A stretch of 5,884 nt of DNA from DATFPQ01 sp035264765 (lineage in GTDB: Bacteria; Actinomycetota; Actinomycetes; Actinomycetales; Angustibacteraceae): positions 1-5,884 of the forward strand of contig DATFPQ010000118.1 of the NCBI GenBank assembly GCA_035264765.1. Direction: 5' to 3'. Numbering within the stretch: the stretch's first letter is position 1; every line of letters starts with the position of its first letter. Position numbers and translations under genes: made by a program. Shown here piece by piece: positions 1 through 5,861 of this stretch. The notes below the pieces were generated by a model. That model did no database searches. It was not told the DNA's origin and saw only the letters and a program-made list of their open reading frames with translations.

Positions 1-870
1 GTACGCGTCCTGTACGCGCGGGTCCTCCGGCCCGCGGTGCGAGGCCACGATCGGGGAGCCCGCCAGCAGCGCGCGCATGTTGGCAGCGGCGGCCGCTTGG
101 CCCGGATGTGGGCGGAGTCGATGGAGATCCGCTCCCAACACGCGGTCGGTGCCGAGCAGGCCCTCGACGCTCATCGCGGCCGTGATGTCGGCCACCACCA
201 GCAGATTGCGCAGGTCGGCGATCGCCAGGACGAGCATCCCGAGCATCCCGTCGGTGCCGTTGATCAGCGCCAGGCCCTCCTTCTCGGCCAGCACGAGCGG
301 CGCGATGCCGCTCTCGCGCAGCGCCTCACCGGCCGGCCGCGGCCGCCCGGCCGCGTCCCTGACCGGGCCCTCGCCGAGTAGCGCGAGCGCGCAGTGGGCC
401 AGCGGCGCGAGGTCTCCGGAGCAGCCGAGTGAGCCGTACTCCTGGACGAGGGGGGTGATGCCGGCGTTGAGGGCGGCGGCGTACGTCGTCGCGACGGCGG
501 GCCGGACGCCGGTGCGCCCGGTGGCGAGCGTGGAGAGGCGCAGCAGCATCAGCGCGCGGACCACCTCCCGCTCCACCTCCGGCCCGGACCCCGCCGCGTG
601 CGAGCGGATAAGGCTGCGCTGCAGCTGCGCCCGGCGCTCCACCGGGATGTGCCGCGTGGCCAGCGCGCCGAAGCCGGTCGAGACGCCGTAGTGCGGCTGC
701 GAGTCGTCGGCGAGCGCCTCGACCACGGCACGGCTGCGGGCCATCTCGGCGAGCACGTCCTCGTCCAGCCGCACACGCGCACCGTCACGAGCCACGGCCA
801 CGACGTCGGAGGGCGTCACCGGACCTCGGCCGACGACGACGAGGTGGGTGCGCTCGAGCGTGCTGGTCAT
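1..870 (-). CDS. hutH: Histidine ammonia-lyase, N-terminal 290 residues (C-terminus beyond window)
   Basis: This enzyme removes ammonia from L-histidine to give urocanate, the first step of histidine utilisation, in the cytoplasm as a homotetramer. The reading frame is open from ATG 870 to the window edge. Visible landmarks are the YGVSTGFG block with catalytic Tyr61, SHAAG with His91, EYGSLGCSGDLAPLAH (residues 140-155), NGTDGM with Asn204, and Gln287/Tyr290 in VQDAY at the edge. The self-cyclising MIO triad is Cys150-Ser151-Gly152, not the Ala-Ser-Gly of the Pseudomonas enzyme; as I recall, streptomycete HutH proteins carry the same Cys variant. The full family length is about 500-520 residues, so roughly 220 are missing. 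No clear Shine-Dalgarno precedes ATG 870, and I chose it because the N-terminus then matches HutH proteins. It follows the mycothiol-dependent enzyme gene on the same strand after 94 bp. The family call is very secure; phenylalanine or tyrosine lyases are less likely given the HAL-type sequence. Confidence 0.96.
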   Translation of the reverse strand, partial: MTSTLERTHLVVVGRGPVTPSDVVAVARDGARVRLDEDVLAEMARSRAVVEALADDSQPHYGVSTGFGALATRHIPVERRAQLQRSLIRSHAAGSGPEVEREVVRALMLLRLSTLATGRTGVRPAVATTYAAALNAGITPLVQEYGSLGCSGDLAPLAHCALALLGEGPVRDAAGRPRPAGEALRESGIAPLVLAEKEGLALINGTDGMLGMLVLAIADLRNLLVVADITAAMSVEGLLGTDRVLGADLHRLRPHPGQAAAAANMRALLAGSPIVASHRGPEDPRVQDAY

Positions 871-925
871 GGCTTCAGTGCATCGCGGCGGCACCGCCCC
901 TAGGGCGCACGAGGGAGGCATTGTG

Positions 926-942
926 TCCCGAATCCCAGACTA
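926..942 (-). promoter_or_regulatory. Candidate hutH promoter -10 with overlapping operator-like pseudo-palindrome
   Basis: On the minus strand, TAGTCT (942-937) fits an actinobacterial -10 hexamer. It overlaps the pseudo-palindrome TCTGGGATTCGGGA (939-926), whose start is 69 bases upstream of the hutH ATG. From memory, the binding motif reported for the IclR-type regulator HutR of Corynebacterium resistens is TCTGwwATwCCAGA. By eye this site agrees at 10 of 14 positions on either strand. No good -35 hexamer is visible, as is common in high-GC actinobacteria. The location between a same-strand gene and hutH, with an IclR gene nearby, makes a hutH operator plausible, but this rests on one imperfect site. 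Confidence 0.35.
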
Positions 943-964
943 GGCTGCCCGGGTGGCGCACCGC

Positions 965-1678
965 TCAGGGCACGAGCACCTCCGTCAGTACCCGCAGCGC
1001 CGCGTCGCGGTCGCCGTCCACCCGGAGCGCGCCTCGGTGCACCAGGTCGCCGCCCGACCGGCGCTGCCAGAGGGCCAGCAGGAGGTCCTCGGCCGGACCG
1101 CTCACCGCAGCGACGGGCGTCCCCTCCCCCAGCAGCACCGGCTCGCCGGCGTCGTCCGGACGCAGCGTGACGGCGGTGCCGAGCGGCTCGCGCCGGCCCA
1201 TCGCGACCTGCCTGGGGTAAAAGACGCGCGCCACCTCGTCGACGCCGTCCGCCGCCAGCGTCGCGTCGATGCGGTCTGCGCGTCCGAGGGCGTGCTGGGC
1301 GTCCCAGCGGTGGACGGCCGTCTCCTGAGCCTGCCGCCGCACCCAGAACGCGACCGTCCCGGTGTCCGGCGAGAACGACCAGCACGGCCGGCCGGGGTCC
1401 GCCGAGCGCAGCGCGGCGAGCAGCTCGGCGGCTCCCTCCGCGAACCACTCGGCCAGCCGTGCGTCGTCCGGGCGAGGCGGGTAGGCCGGCTGGTCGGTCG
1501 AGGCGAGCGCGGCGGTGGCCCACCGATGCGTACGCCCCAGGTGGACGACGAGCTGCCGCAGGTCCCAGCCGGGGCAGCCCGCCACCGGCGCGGACATCGG
1601 TCCGCGGTCGATGCAGGCGGACACCGCGGCGGCGTCCCGCTCGAGGTTGCCGAGGTAGGCCTCCTCGGTCAGCGGCAC
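965..1678 (-). CDS. Maleylpyruvate isomerase family mycothiol-dependent enzyme (MDMPI/DinB-like)
   Basis: A 237-residue protein of the DinB-like metal-dependent superfamily, in which mycothiol is used as thiol cofactor; its substrate cannot be read from the sequence. The N-terminal four-helix MDMPI domain spans about residues 5-135 and contains CPGWDLRQLVVHLGRTHRW with His46, then ETAVHRWDAQHA with Glu119 and His123. This H...ExxxH arrangement matches the zinc triad of the Corynebacterium maleylpyruvate isomerase. Residues about 150-237 form the small alpha/beta C-terminal domain usual for the family. Length is typical. The GTG start at 1678 is fixed by a strong Shine-Dalgarno six bases upstream; the frame stays open farther upstream, but there it is antisense to the IclR gene. 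It is divergent from that regulator and precedes hutH on the same strand, so it could be an IclR target or share a transcript with hutH. A true maleylpyruvate isomerase role is not implied, because no gentisate-pathway genes are visible. Confidence 0.88.
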   Translation of the reverse strand: MPLTEEAYLGNLERDAAAVSACIDRGPMSAPVAGCPGWDLRQLVVHLGRTHRWATAALASTDQPAYPPRPDDARLAEWFAEGAAELLAALRSADPGRPCWSFSPDTGTVAFWVRRQAQETAVHRWDAQHALGRADRIDATLAADGVDEVARVFYPRQVAMGRREPLGTAVTLRPDDAGEPVLLGEGTPVAAVSGPAEDLLLALWQRRSGGDLVHRGALRVDGDRDAALRVLTEVLVP

Positions 1679-1684
1679 GGGCGA

Positions 1685-1692
1685 CCCCTCTC
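1685..1692 (-). promoter_or_regulatory. Strong Shine-Dalgarno setting the GTG start at 1678
   Basis: Read on the minus strand, GAGAGGGG lies six bases before GTG 1678. It decides the start of the mycothiol-dependent enzyme against the much longer open frame upstream. It fills most of the 14-bp gap (1679-1692) between this start and the divergent IclR start. Confidence 0.7.
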
Positions 1693-2463
1693 GTGACCGG
1701 CGCCAGCCGCGTGCCGGCGGCAGACCAGACCCTACGCATCCTGACGCACCTGGCCCGGCACGCCGGACCGCTGCCCGCGGCCCGGATCGCCGGCGACCTC
1801 GGCCTGCCGCGCTCGACCGTGTACCACCTGCTCGACGTCCTGCGGGCCCGCGGCTTCGTCGTCCACCTGCCCGAGGAGCGGCGCTACGGCCTGGGGGTCG
1901 CCGCGTTCGAGGTGGGCTCCGCGTACACCCATCAGGCCCCGCTGGCCCGGCTGGCCCGTCCGCTGGTCGCCCGGCTGGTGGACAGCACCGGGCACGGCGC
2001 GCACCTCGCCGTGCTGCACGGGCGCGAGGTGCTGTACGTGGTCGAGGAGCGCGCTCCGGGACGACCCCCGCTGGTGACGGACGTGGGCGTCCGGCTGCCC
2101 GCGCAGCTGACCGCCAGCGGTCGGGCGCTGCTGGCGGCCTTGCCCGCACCGCAGGTCCGTGCGCTGTTCCCGGACCGGGCCGCGTTCGTGCTGCGTCACG
2201 AGGTCGGTCCGGCGTCGCCGTCGGCGCTGCGGCGGCTGCTGGTCGACGTCCGGGCCCGTGGGTACGCGGTGGAGGACGGCGAGGTGACGCCCGGGTTGGC
2301 GTCCGTGGGGACGGCGGTCCTCGACCACGCCGGGCACCCCGCAGCGGCCGTGGCGACGACCTTCCCCGCCGACGAGGTCCCACCAGCCGCGCGGGAGGCG
2401 CTGGCCCGGCGGGTGCGCGCCGCCGCGGACGAGCTGACGAGGCGCATCGGCGGCCGCCCGTGA
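1693..2463 (+). CDS. IclR-family transcriptional regulator
   Basis: A 256-residue DNA-binding regulator, normal for IclR proteins. The N-terminal winged helix-turn-helix covers about residues 8-70: AADQTLRILTHLARHAGPL leads into helices with the recognition region PRSTVYHLLDVLRARGFV (39-56) and a wing ending RRYGLG. The effector-binding domain covers about 85-250 and includes the family signature GVRLPAQLTASGRALLA (132-148). IclR proteins act as dimers of dimers whose C-terminal domain binds a small metabolite. The start is uncertain. GTG 1693 gives a conventional N-terminus, GTG 1711 is possible, and neither has a Shine-Dalgarno; the open frame back to ATG 1459 lies antisense to the divergent gene and is unlikely. 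Control of the divergent mycothiol-dependent enzyme and perhaps hutH is inferred from position and from the precedent of the IclR-type HutR of corynebacteria. I do not assign hutR because the ligand is unknown. Confidence 0.92.
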   Translation: MTGASRVPAADQTLRILTHLARHAGPLPAARIAGDLGLPRSTVYHLLDVLRARGFVVHLPEERRYGLGVAAFEVGSAYTHQAPLARLARPLVARLVDSTGHGAHLAVLHGREVLYVVEERAPGRPPLVTDVGVRLPAQLTASGRALLAALPAPQVRALFPDRAAFVLRHEVGPASPSALRRLLVDVRARGYAVEDGEVTPGLASVGTAVLDHAGHPAAAVATTFPADEVPPAAREALARRVRAAADELTRRIGGRP

Positions 2464-2507
2464 CCCGCGCTGCCCGCCCCGGTTCCCACGGCACGACCGC
2501 AGCCAAG

Positions 2508-2524
2508 TTACCGACTCGTAGGAT
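2508..2524 (+). promoter_or_regulatory. Candidate promoter -10 with TTAC-N6-GTAG inverted repeat upstream of the EtfD-like gene
   Basis: In the 135-bp gap after the IclR gene, TTACCGACTCGTAG (2508-2521) is an imperfect inverted repeat of the form TTAC-N6-GTAA, a shape commonly bound by TetR-type regulators of lipid and acyl-CoA genes in actinobacteria. It overlaps TAGGAT (2519-2524), a good TAnnnT -10 hexamer, which would start transcription near 2531 and give a leader of about 68 bases. No convincing -35 is visible. The overlap would suit repression. The element is judged by eye only, and the rest of 2464-2598 shows nothing else I can name apart from the ribosome binding site at 2589-2594. 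Confidence 0.35.
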
Positions 2525-2598
2525 GACGCCAAGGTGCTCCGTCGTCGCCGCTCCACCGGTGGCCGGGACCCCTCGAACCTCCGCTGACAAGGAGTCCC

Positions 2599-4944
2599 AT
2601 GCAGGTCGCCGCCATCGTTCTCGCCCTTGCCGCCACGGCGGCCGGCGTCGCCCTGCTGGGGCGGACCGCGGCCGGCTTCGTCAGCACCTTCCGGTTGGGT
2701 CAGCCGGACCCCACCCGCACCGGTGAGCCGGGCCGACGGACCTGGACGCTGCTGCGGGAGTTCCTGGGGCACACCCGGATGGCCCGGCTGCCGGTCGTGG
2801 CGGTGGCGCACTGGTTCGTCATGGTCTCGTTCGGACTGCTGTTCTTCTCTCTGGTGAATGCCTACGGCCAGATCTTCAACCCGCACTGGGTGCTGCCGGT
2901 GCTGGGCCACTTCGCGCCGTTCGAGTGGCTCGGCGAGCTGATTGCCTGGGCGTCCCTGGCCGGGATCCTCGCGCTGATCGTCATCCGGCAGCGCAACCAC
3001 CCGCGCCGCTCACCCGGAGAACGCGGCCGGAGGTCCCGGTTCTTCGGGTCCACCTGGTGGCAGGCGTACTACGTCGAGGCCACGATCCTGGGCGTCGTCC
3101 TGTGCGTGCTGGTGCTGCGCGGCCTGGAGTACGCCCTCGGCCGCGCGGACGGCGAGAGCTGGGCCACCGCGTGGCACTTCCCCACCACCGCCTGGCTGGG
3201 CGCGCTGCTGGCGGGCATGTCCACTGCGGCGCTGGAGGCGGCAATCATCACGGTCGCCACGGTGAAGATCCTGATCTCGATGGCCTGGGCGATCACGATC
3301 GGGCTGCAGCCGACGATGGGGGTGGCCTGGCACCGGTTCCTGGCGTTCGTCAACATCTGGGCCAAGCGGCACGCCGACGGGCGGACCTCCCTGGGCGAGC
3401 TGCAGCCGATCGCCGTCGCCGGCAAGCCGGTGGACTTCGAGAACCTCGACGAGCTGGACGAGGACGCGTCCCTGGGGGTCGGCAAGGTCGAGGACTTTAC
3501 CTGGAAGGGACTGCTGGACTTCTCCACCTGCACCGAGTGCGGTCGCTGCCAGAGCCAGTGCCCGGCGTGGAACACCGACAAGCCGCTGTCCCCGAAGCTG
3601 CTCGTGATGGGGCTGCGCGACCACTCCCACGCCAAGGCCCCCTACCTGCAGGCCGTGGCGGCCGGCACCGAGCCGGACCTGGCGGCCTTCGACCAGAAGG
3701 TCCGGGACGCCCACGAGCGGCCGTTGGTCGCCGCCACCGGCTACGAGTCCCGGCCGGACTCGCCGAGCCCGCTGGCGGCGTACAACCCGGACGGGTTCGA
3801 CGGAACCCCGGCGACCGAGCTGGGGGTGATCGACCCGGACGTGCTGTGGAGCTGCACCACCTGCGGCGCGTGCGTCGAGCAGTGCCCGGTCGACATCGAG
3901 CACGTCGACCACATTCTCGACATGCGCCGGCACCAGGTGCTGATCGAGTCGGCCTTCCCCAGCGAGCTCGGTGGGCTGTTCAGGAACCTGGAGAACAACT
4001 CCAACCCCTGGGGGATGAGCCCGCGGACCCGGCTGGACTGGGCCAAGGGATTGCCGTTCGAGGTTCGGCAGGTCGGTCAGGACGTCGAGAGCCTGGCCGA
4101 GGTGGAGTACCTGTTCTGGGTCGGCTGCGCCGGAGCGTTCGAGGACCGGGCCAAGAAGACCACCCGGGCGGTCGCCGAGCTGCTGCACACAGCCGGCGTC
4201 GACTTCGCCGTCCTCGGCGACGGCGAGGGCTGCAGCGGCGACCCGGCGCGCCGGGCCGGCAACGAGTTCCTGTTCCAGATGCTGGCGCAGGCCAACGTCG
4301 AGACCCTCAACGAGCTTGGTGCCCGCAAGATCGTCGTCACCTGCGCGCACTGCTTCAACACCCTGTCCAAGGAGTACCCCCAGCTCGGCGGGCGCTACCA
4401 GGTCGTCCACCACGCCCAGCTGCTGAACCAGCTAGTCCGTGAGCGCCGGCTGGTCCCAGTGGCGCCGACGTCGGCCGGCGTCACGGGGACGCCGGTCACC
4501 TACCACGACCCCTGCTACCTGGGCCGGCACAACGGCGTCTACACCCCGCCCCGCGAGCTGATCGGCGCGCTGCCCGACGTCGAGCTGCGAGAGATGCCGC
4601 GCAACAGCGAGCGGTCCTTCTGCTGCGGCGCGGGCGGCGCCCGGATGTGGATGGAGGAGACTCTCGGCACCCGGATCAACGCCAGCCGCACGGCCGAGGC
4701 CGTCGCCACCGGCGCGGACAAGATCGCCATCGGCTGCCCGTTCTGCCGGGTCATGCTGAGCGACGGCCTCGCCGCCGCGCAGGCCGACGGGTCCGCGCGC
4801 GAGGAGGTCGAGGTCCTCGACGTCGCGCAGATGCTGCTCGCCGCGGTGCAGCGAGGCAGCGAGGCAACGGACGGCGGTGGCACGAGCAACGGCGGTGGCA
4901 CGAGCAACGGCGACGGCGGGAGCGACGGCCGCGGCAGCGGGTAG
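2599..4944 (+). CDS. etfD: EtfD-like membrane Fe-S oxidoreductase (heterodisulfide reductase-related)
   Basis: A 781-residue protein resembling mycobacterial EtfD (Rv0338c), which takes electrons from electron-transfer flavoprotein during fatty-acid beta-oxidation and passes them to membrane quinone. About six hydrophobic spans lie near residues 1-20, 64-89, 108-129, 157-177, 198-220 and 221-238, a NarI-like cytochrome b region; His71, His104, His193 and His245 are possible haem ligands. Two 4Fe-4S motifs follow, C311xxC314xxC317xxxC321P and C419xxC422xxC425xxxC429P. Two HdrB/GlpC-type CCG domains come next: C510, C545-Ser546, C582xxC585, then C639, C675-C676-G, C713xxC716. The first has Ser where a second adjacent Cys would stand. 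The tail is glycine/serine/asparagine-rich. ATG 2599 has AAGGAG four bases upstream. No etfAB or acyl-CoA dehydrogenase gene is in view, so the substrate assignment rests on family resemblance. A lactate or glycolate oxidase Fe-S subunit is less likely given the fused membrane domain. Confidence 0.88.
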   Translation: MQVAAIVLALAATAAGVALLGRTAAGFVSTFRLGQPDPTRTGEPGRRTWTLLREFLGHTRMARLPVVAVAHWFVMVSFGLLFFSLVNAYGQIFNPHWVLPVLGHFAPFEWLGELIAWASLAGILALIVIRQRNHPRRSPGERGRRSRFFGSTWWQAYYVEATILGVVLCVLVLRGLEYALGRADGESWATAWHFPTTAWLGALLAGMSTAALEAAIITVATVKILISMAWAITIGLQPTMGVAWHRFLAFVNIWAKRHADGRTSLGELQPIAVAGKPVDFENLDELDEDASLGVGKVEDFTWKGLLDFSTCTECGRCQSQCPAWNTDKPLSPKLLVMGLRDHSHAKAPYLQAVAAGTEPDLAAFDQKVRDAHERPLVAATGYESRPDSPSPLAAYNPDGFDGTPATELGVIDPDVLWSCTTCGACVEQCPVDIEHVDHILDMRRHQVLIESAFPSELGGLFRNLENNSNPWGMSPRTRLDWAKGLPFEVRQVGQDVESLAEVEYLFWVGCAGAFEDRAKKTTRAVAELLHTAGVDFAVLGDGEGCSGDPARRAGNEFLFQMLAQANVETLNELGARKIVVTCAHCFNTLSKEYPQLGGRYQVVHHAQLLNQLVRERRLVPVAPTSAGVTGTPVTYHDPCYLGRHNGVYTPPRELIGALPDVELREMPRNSERSFCCGAGGARMWMEETLGTRINASRTAEAVATGADKIAIGCPFCRVMLSDGLAAAQADGSAREEVEVLDVAQMLLAAVQRGSEATDGGGTSNGGGTSNGDGGSDGRGSG
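4871..4912 (+). repeat. 18-bp tandem repeat (about 2.3 copies) encoding GGGTSN units
   Basis: The unit GGCGGTGGCACGAGCAAC occurs at 4873-4890 and is repeated exactly at 4891-4908, with two matching bases before and four after. It encodes GGGTSN twice (residues 759-770) in the C-terminal tail of the EtfD-like protein, beyond the last CCG domain, and is in frame. It probably forms a disordered linker and may vary in copy number between strains. Confidence 0.85.
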
Positions 4945-4951
4945 AGCGAAG

Positions 4952-4972
4952 GCGCGGGTCCGGCGTCCGCGC
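4952..4972. terminator. Candidate bidirectional terminator hairpin between convergent genes
   Basis: GCGCGG (4952-4957) and CCGCGC (4967-4972) form a perfect six-pair stem around a nine-base loop, extendable by one G-T pair. It sits in the 40-bp gap between the stop of the EtfD-like gene (4944) and the stop of dcd (4985), so it could serve both strands. There is no T tract on either side, which is usual for high-GC actinobacterial hairpins but leaves the call unproven. Confidence 0.45.
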
Positions 4973-4984
4973 AGTAGCGCTCGG

Positions 4985-5560
4985 CTAGACCGGGGTGCGG
5001 TGGAAGTTCTGCGCCGAGCGGCTGGCGGTCGGTCCGCGCTGGCCCTGATACCGGGACCCGTACCGGTCACTGCCGTACGGGTGCTCGGCCGGGCTGGACA
5101 GCCGGAAGAAGCAGAGCTGACCGATCTTCATTCCGGGCCACAACTTGATAGGCAGCGTCGCGACGTTGCTCAGCTCGAGCGTGACGTGGCCGCTGAAGCC
5201 GGGATCGATGAACCCCGCGGTGGAGTGGGTGAGCACGCCGAGCCGGCCGAGGCTGGACTTGCCCTCCAGCCGCGCCGCGACGTCGTCCGGCAGCGTGACG
5301 GTCTCGAAGGTCGACCCGAGCACGAACTCCCCGGGGTGCAGCACGAACGGCCCGTCGCCCTCCACCTCGACCAGGCGGGTCAGGTCGGGCTGGTCCTCGG
5401 CCGGGTCGATGACCGCGTACTTGTGGTTGTCGAACAGCCGGAAGAACCGGTCCAGCCGGACGTCGACGCTGGACGGCTGCACCATGGCGTCGTCGAGCGG
5501 GTCGAGGACGACACGGCCCCCGGCCAGCTCCTTGCGGATGTCGCGGTCAGAGAGCAGCAC
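4985..5560 (-). CDS. dcd: dCTP deaminase, probably bifunctional dUMP-forming (Dcd-Dut type)
   Basis: A 191-residue cytoplasmic enzyme of the trimeric dCTP deaminase/dUTPase fold. The family deaminates dCTP; actinobacterial members such as that of M. tuberculosis also hydrolyse the triphosphate, giving dUMP and pyrophosphate directly for thymidylate synthesis. Landmarks are MLLSDRDIRKEL at the start, QPSSVDVRLD (28-37), the phosphate-binding GKSSLGRLG (100-108) with Ser102 and Arg106, HSTAGFIDPGFSGHVTLELSN (112-132) with probable catalytic Glu129, KLWPGMKIGQL, and the C-terminal lid YQGQRGPTASRS (171-182). Length equals the family norm. The start is GTG 5560; no Shine-Dalgarno precedes it, and a -10 hexamer at the right distance suggests a leaderless mRNA. 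It is convergent with the EtfD-like gene and divergent from the small membrane protein gene. The family call is very secure; bifunctionality is inferred from close resemblance to the mycobacterial protein. Confidence 0.97.
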   Translation of the reverse strand: MLLSDRDIRKELAGGRVVLDPLDDAMVQPSSVDVRLDRFFRLFDNHKYAVIDPAEDQPDLTRLVEVEGDGPFVLHPGEFVLGSTFETVTLPDDVAARLEGKSSLGRLGVLTHSTAGFIDPGFSGHVTLELSNVATLPIKLWPGMKIGQLCFFRLSSPAEHPYGSDRYGSRYQGQRGPTASRSAQNFHRTPV

Positions 5561-5566
5561 GGCGGC

Positions 5567-5572
5567 AGCCTA
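5567..5572 (-). promoter_or_regulatory. -10 hexamer TAGGCT giving a leaderless dcd transcript
   Basis: On the minus strand TAGGCT occupies positions -12 to -7 relative to the first base of the dcd GTG (5560), exactly where a TAnnnT -10 would place transcription initiation on the start codon. The bases between (GCTGCC) contain no Shine-Dalgarno. Leaderless genes with this geometry are frequent in actinobacteria. No clear -35 is seen. Confidence 0.5.
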
Positions 5573-5688
5573 ATGGGCCTGCACCGCGCGGGGCTGGCCG
5601 CCGGCCCTCACAGCGACTTCCCAGGTGCCGCTGGGCGGACGCGGAAACTGCAGGCGTACACCAGTCGTTGAAGGGAAACTAGCCTCCA

Positions 5689-5695
5689 GGGAGGG
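5689..5695 (+). promoter_or_regulatory. Shine-Dalgarno for the 53-aa membrane protein
   Basis: GGGAGGG ends four bases before ATG 5700. It is the main evidence that this short frame is translated and selects ATG 5700 over the in-frame ATG 5625. The remainder of the 139-bp divergent gap (5561-5699) shows no other element I can support besides the dcd -10. Confidence 0.65.
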
Positions 5696-5699
5696 TGTC

Positions 5700-5861
5700 A
5701 TGGATGCGATCTGGGCGGTCGTCACGATCGCCGTCACTCTGCTGGGTGTTGCCGTGCTCGTGCTCACCGCCGCAGAGCCGCTGCTGGTCGCAGCGGCGGA
5801 GCACGGCGGCCCGCGGCAGGGACGGCGGCGCGTCCACCCGCAGGTGGATCACCGCTCCTGA
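5700..5861 (+). CDS. Small single-span membrane protein, function unknown
   Basis: A 53-residue protein I do not recognise. Residues 2-26 (starting MDAIWAVVTIAVTLLGVAVL) form one strongly hydrophobic span, followed by AAEPLLVAAAEHGG and a basic, polar tail (RQGRRRVHPQVDHRS). The short acidic N-terminus and positive C-terminal tail suggest an N-out, C-in orientation, with no signal-peptidase site evident. A strong Shine-Dalgarno (5689-5695) precedes the ATG, which supports real translation despite the small size. It is divergent from dcd and its downstream neighbour lies outside the window. Third codon positions are G/C-rich, like the neighbouring genes. It could be an annexed subunit of a membrane complex or an unannotated small protein; nothing in the sequence decides. 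Confidence 0.6.
   Translation: MDAIWAVVTIAVTLLGVAVLVLTAAEPLLVAAAEHGGPRQGRRRVHPQVDHRS

Noticed and set aside
77..691. Plus-strand open frames at 37-381, 77-691 and 598-903.
   Set aside because: They are antisense to hutH, whose frame shows every expected catalytic motif. Their translations are low-complexity.
888..900. Short GC inverted repeat upstream of hutH, considered as a terminator or attenuator.
   Set aside because: The stem is about four pairs, and such repeats are expected by chance at this GC content.
965..2590. A 541-codon minus-strand open frame extending far upstream of the mycothiol-dependent enzyme.
   Set aside because: Only its C-terminal 237 residues look like a protein. 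The upstream part is Arg/Pro/Ala-rich, antisense to the IclR gene, and a strong Shine-Dalgarno marks GTG 1678 as the start.
2925..4442. Long alternative-frame and antisense open frames across the EtfD-like gene (for example 2925-4442 plus and 3010-4413 minus).
   Set aside because: They are GC-rich shadow frames with low-complexity Arg/Gly/Pro composition and no family motifs, while the 2599 frame carries all the cysteine motifs and membrane spans.
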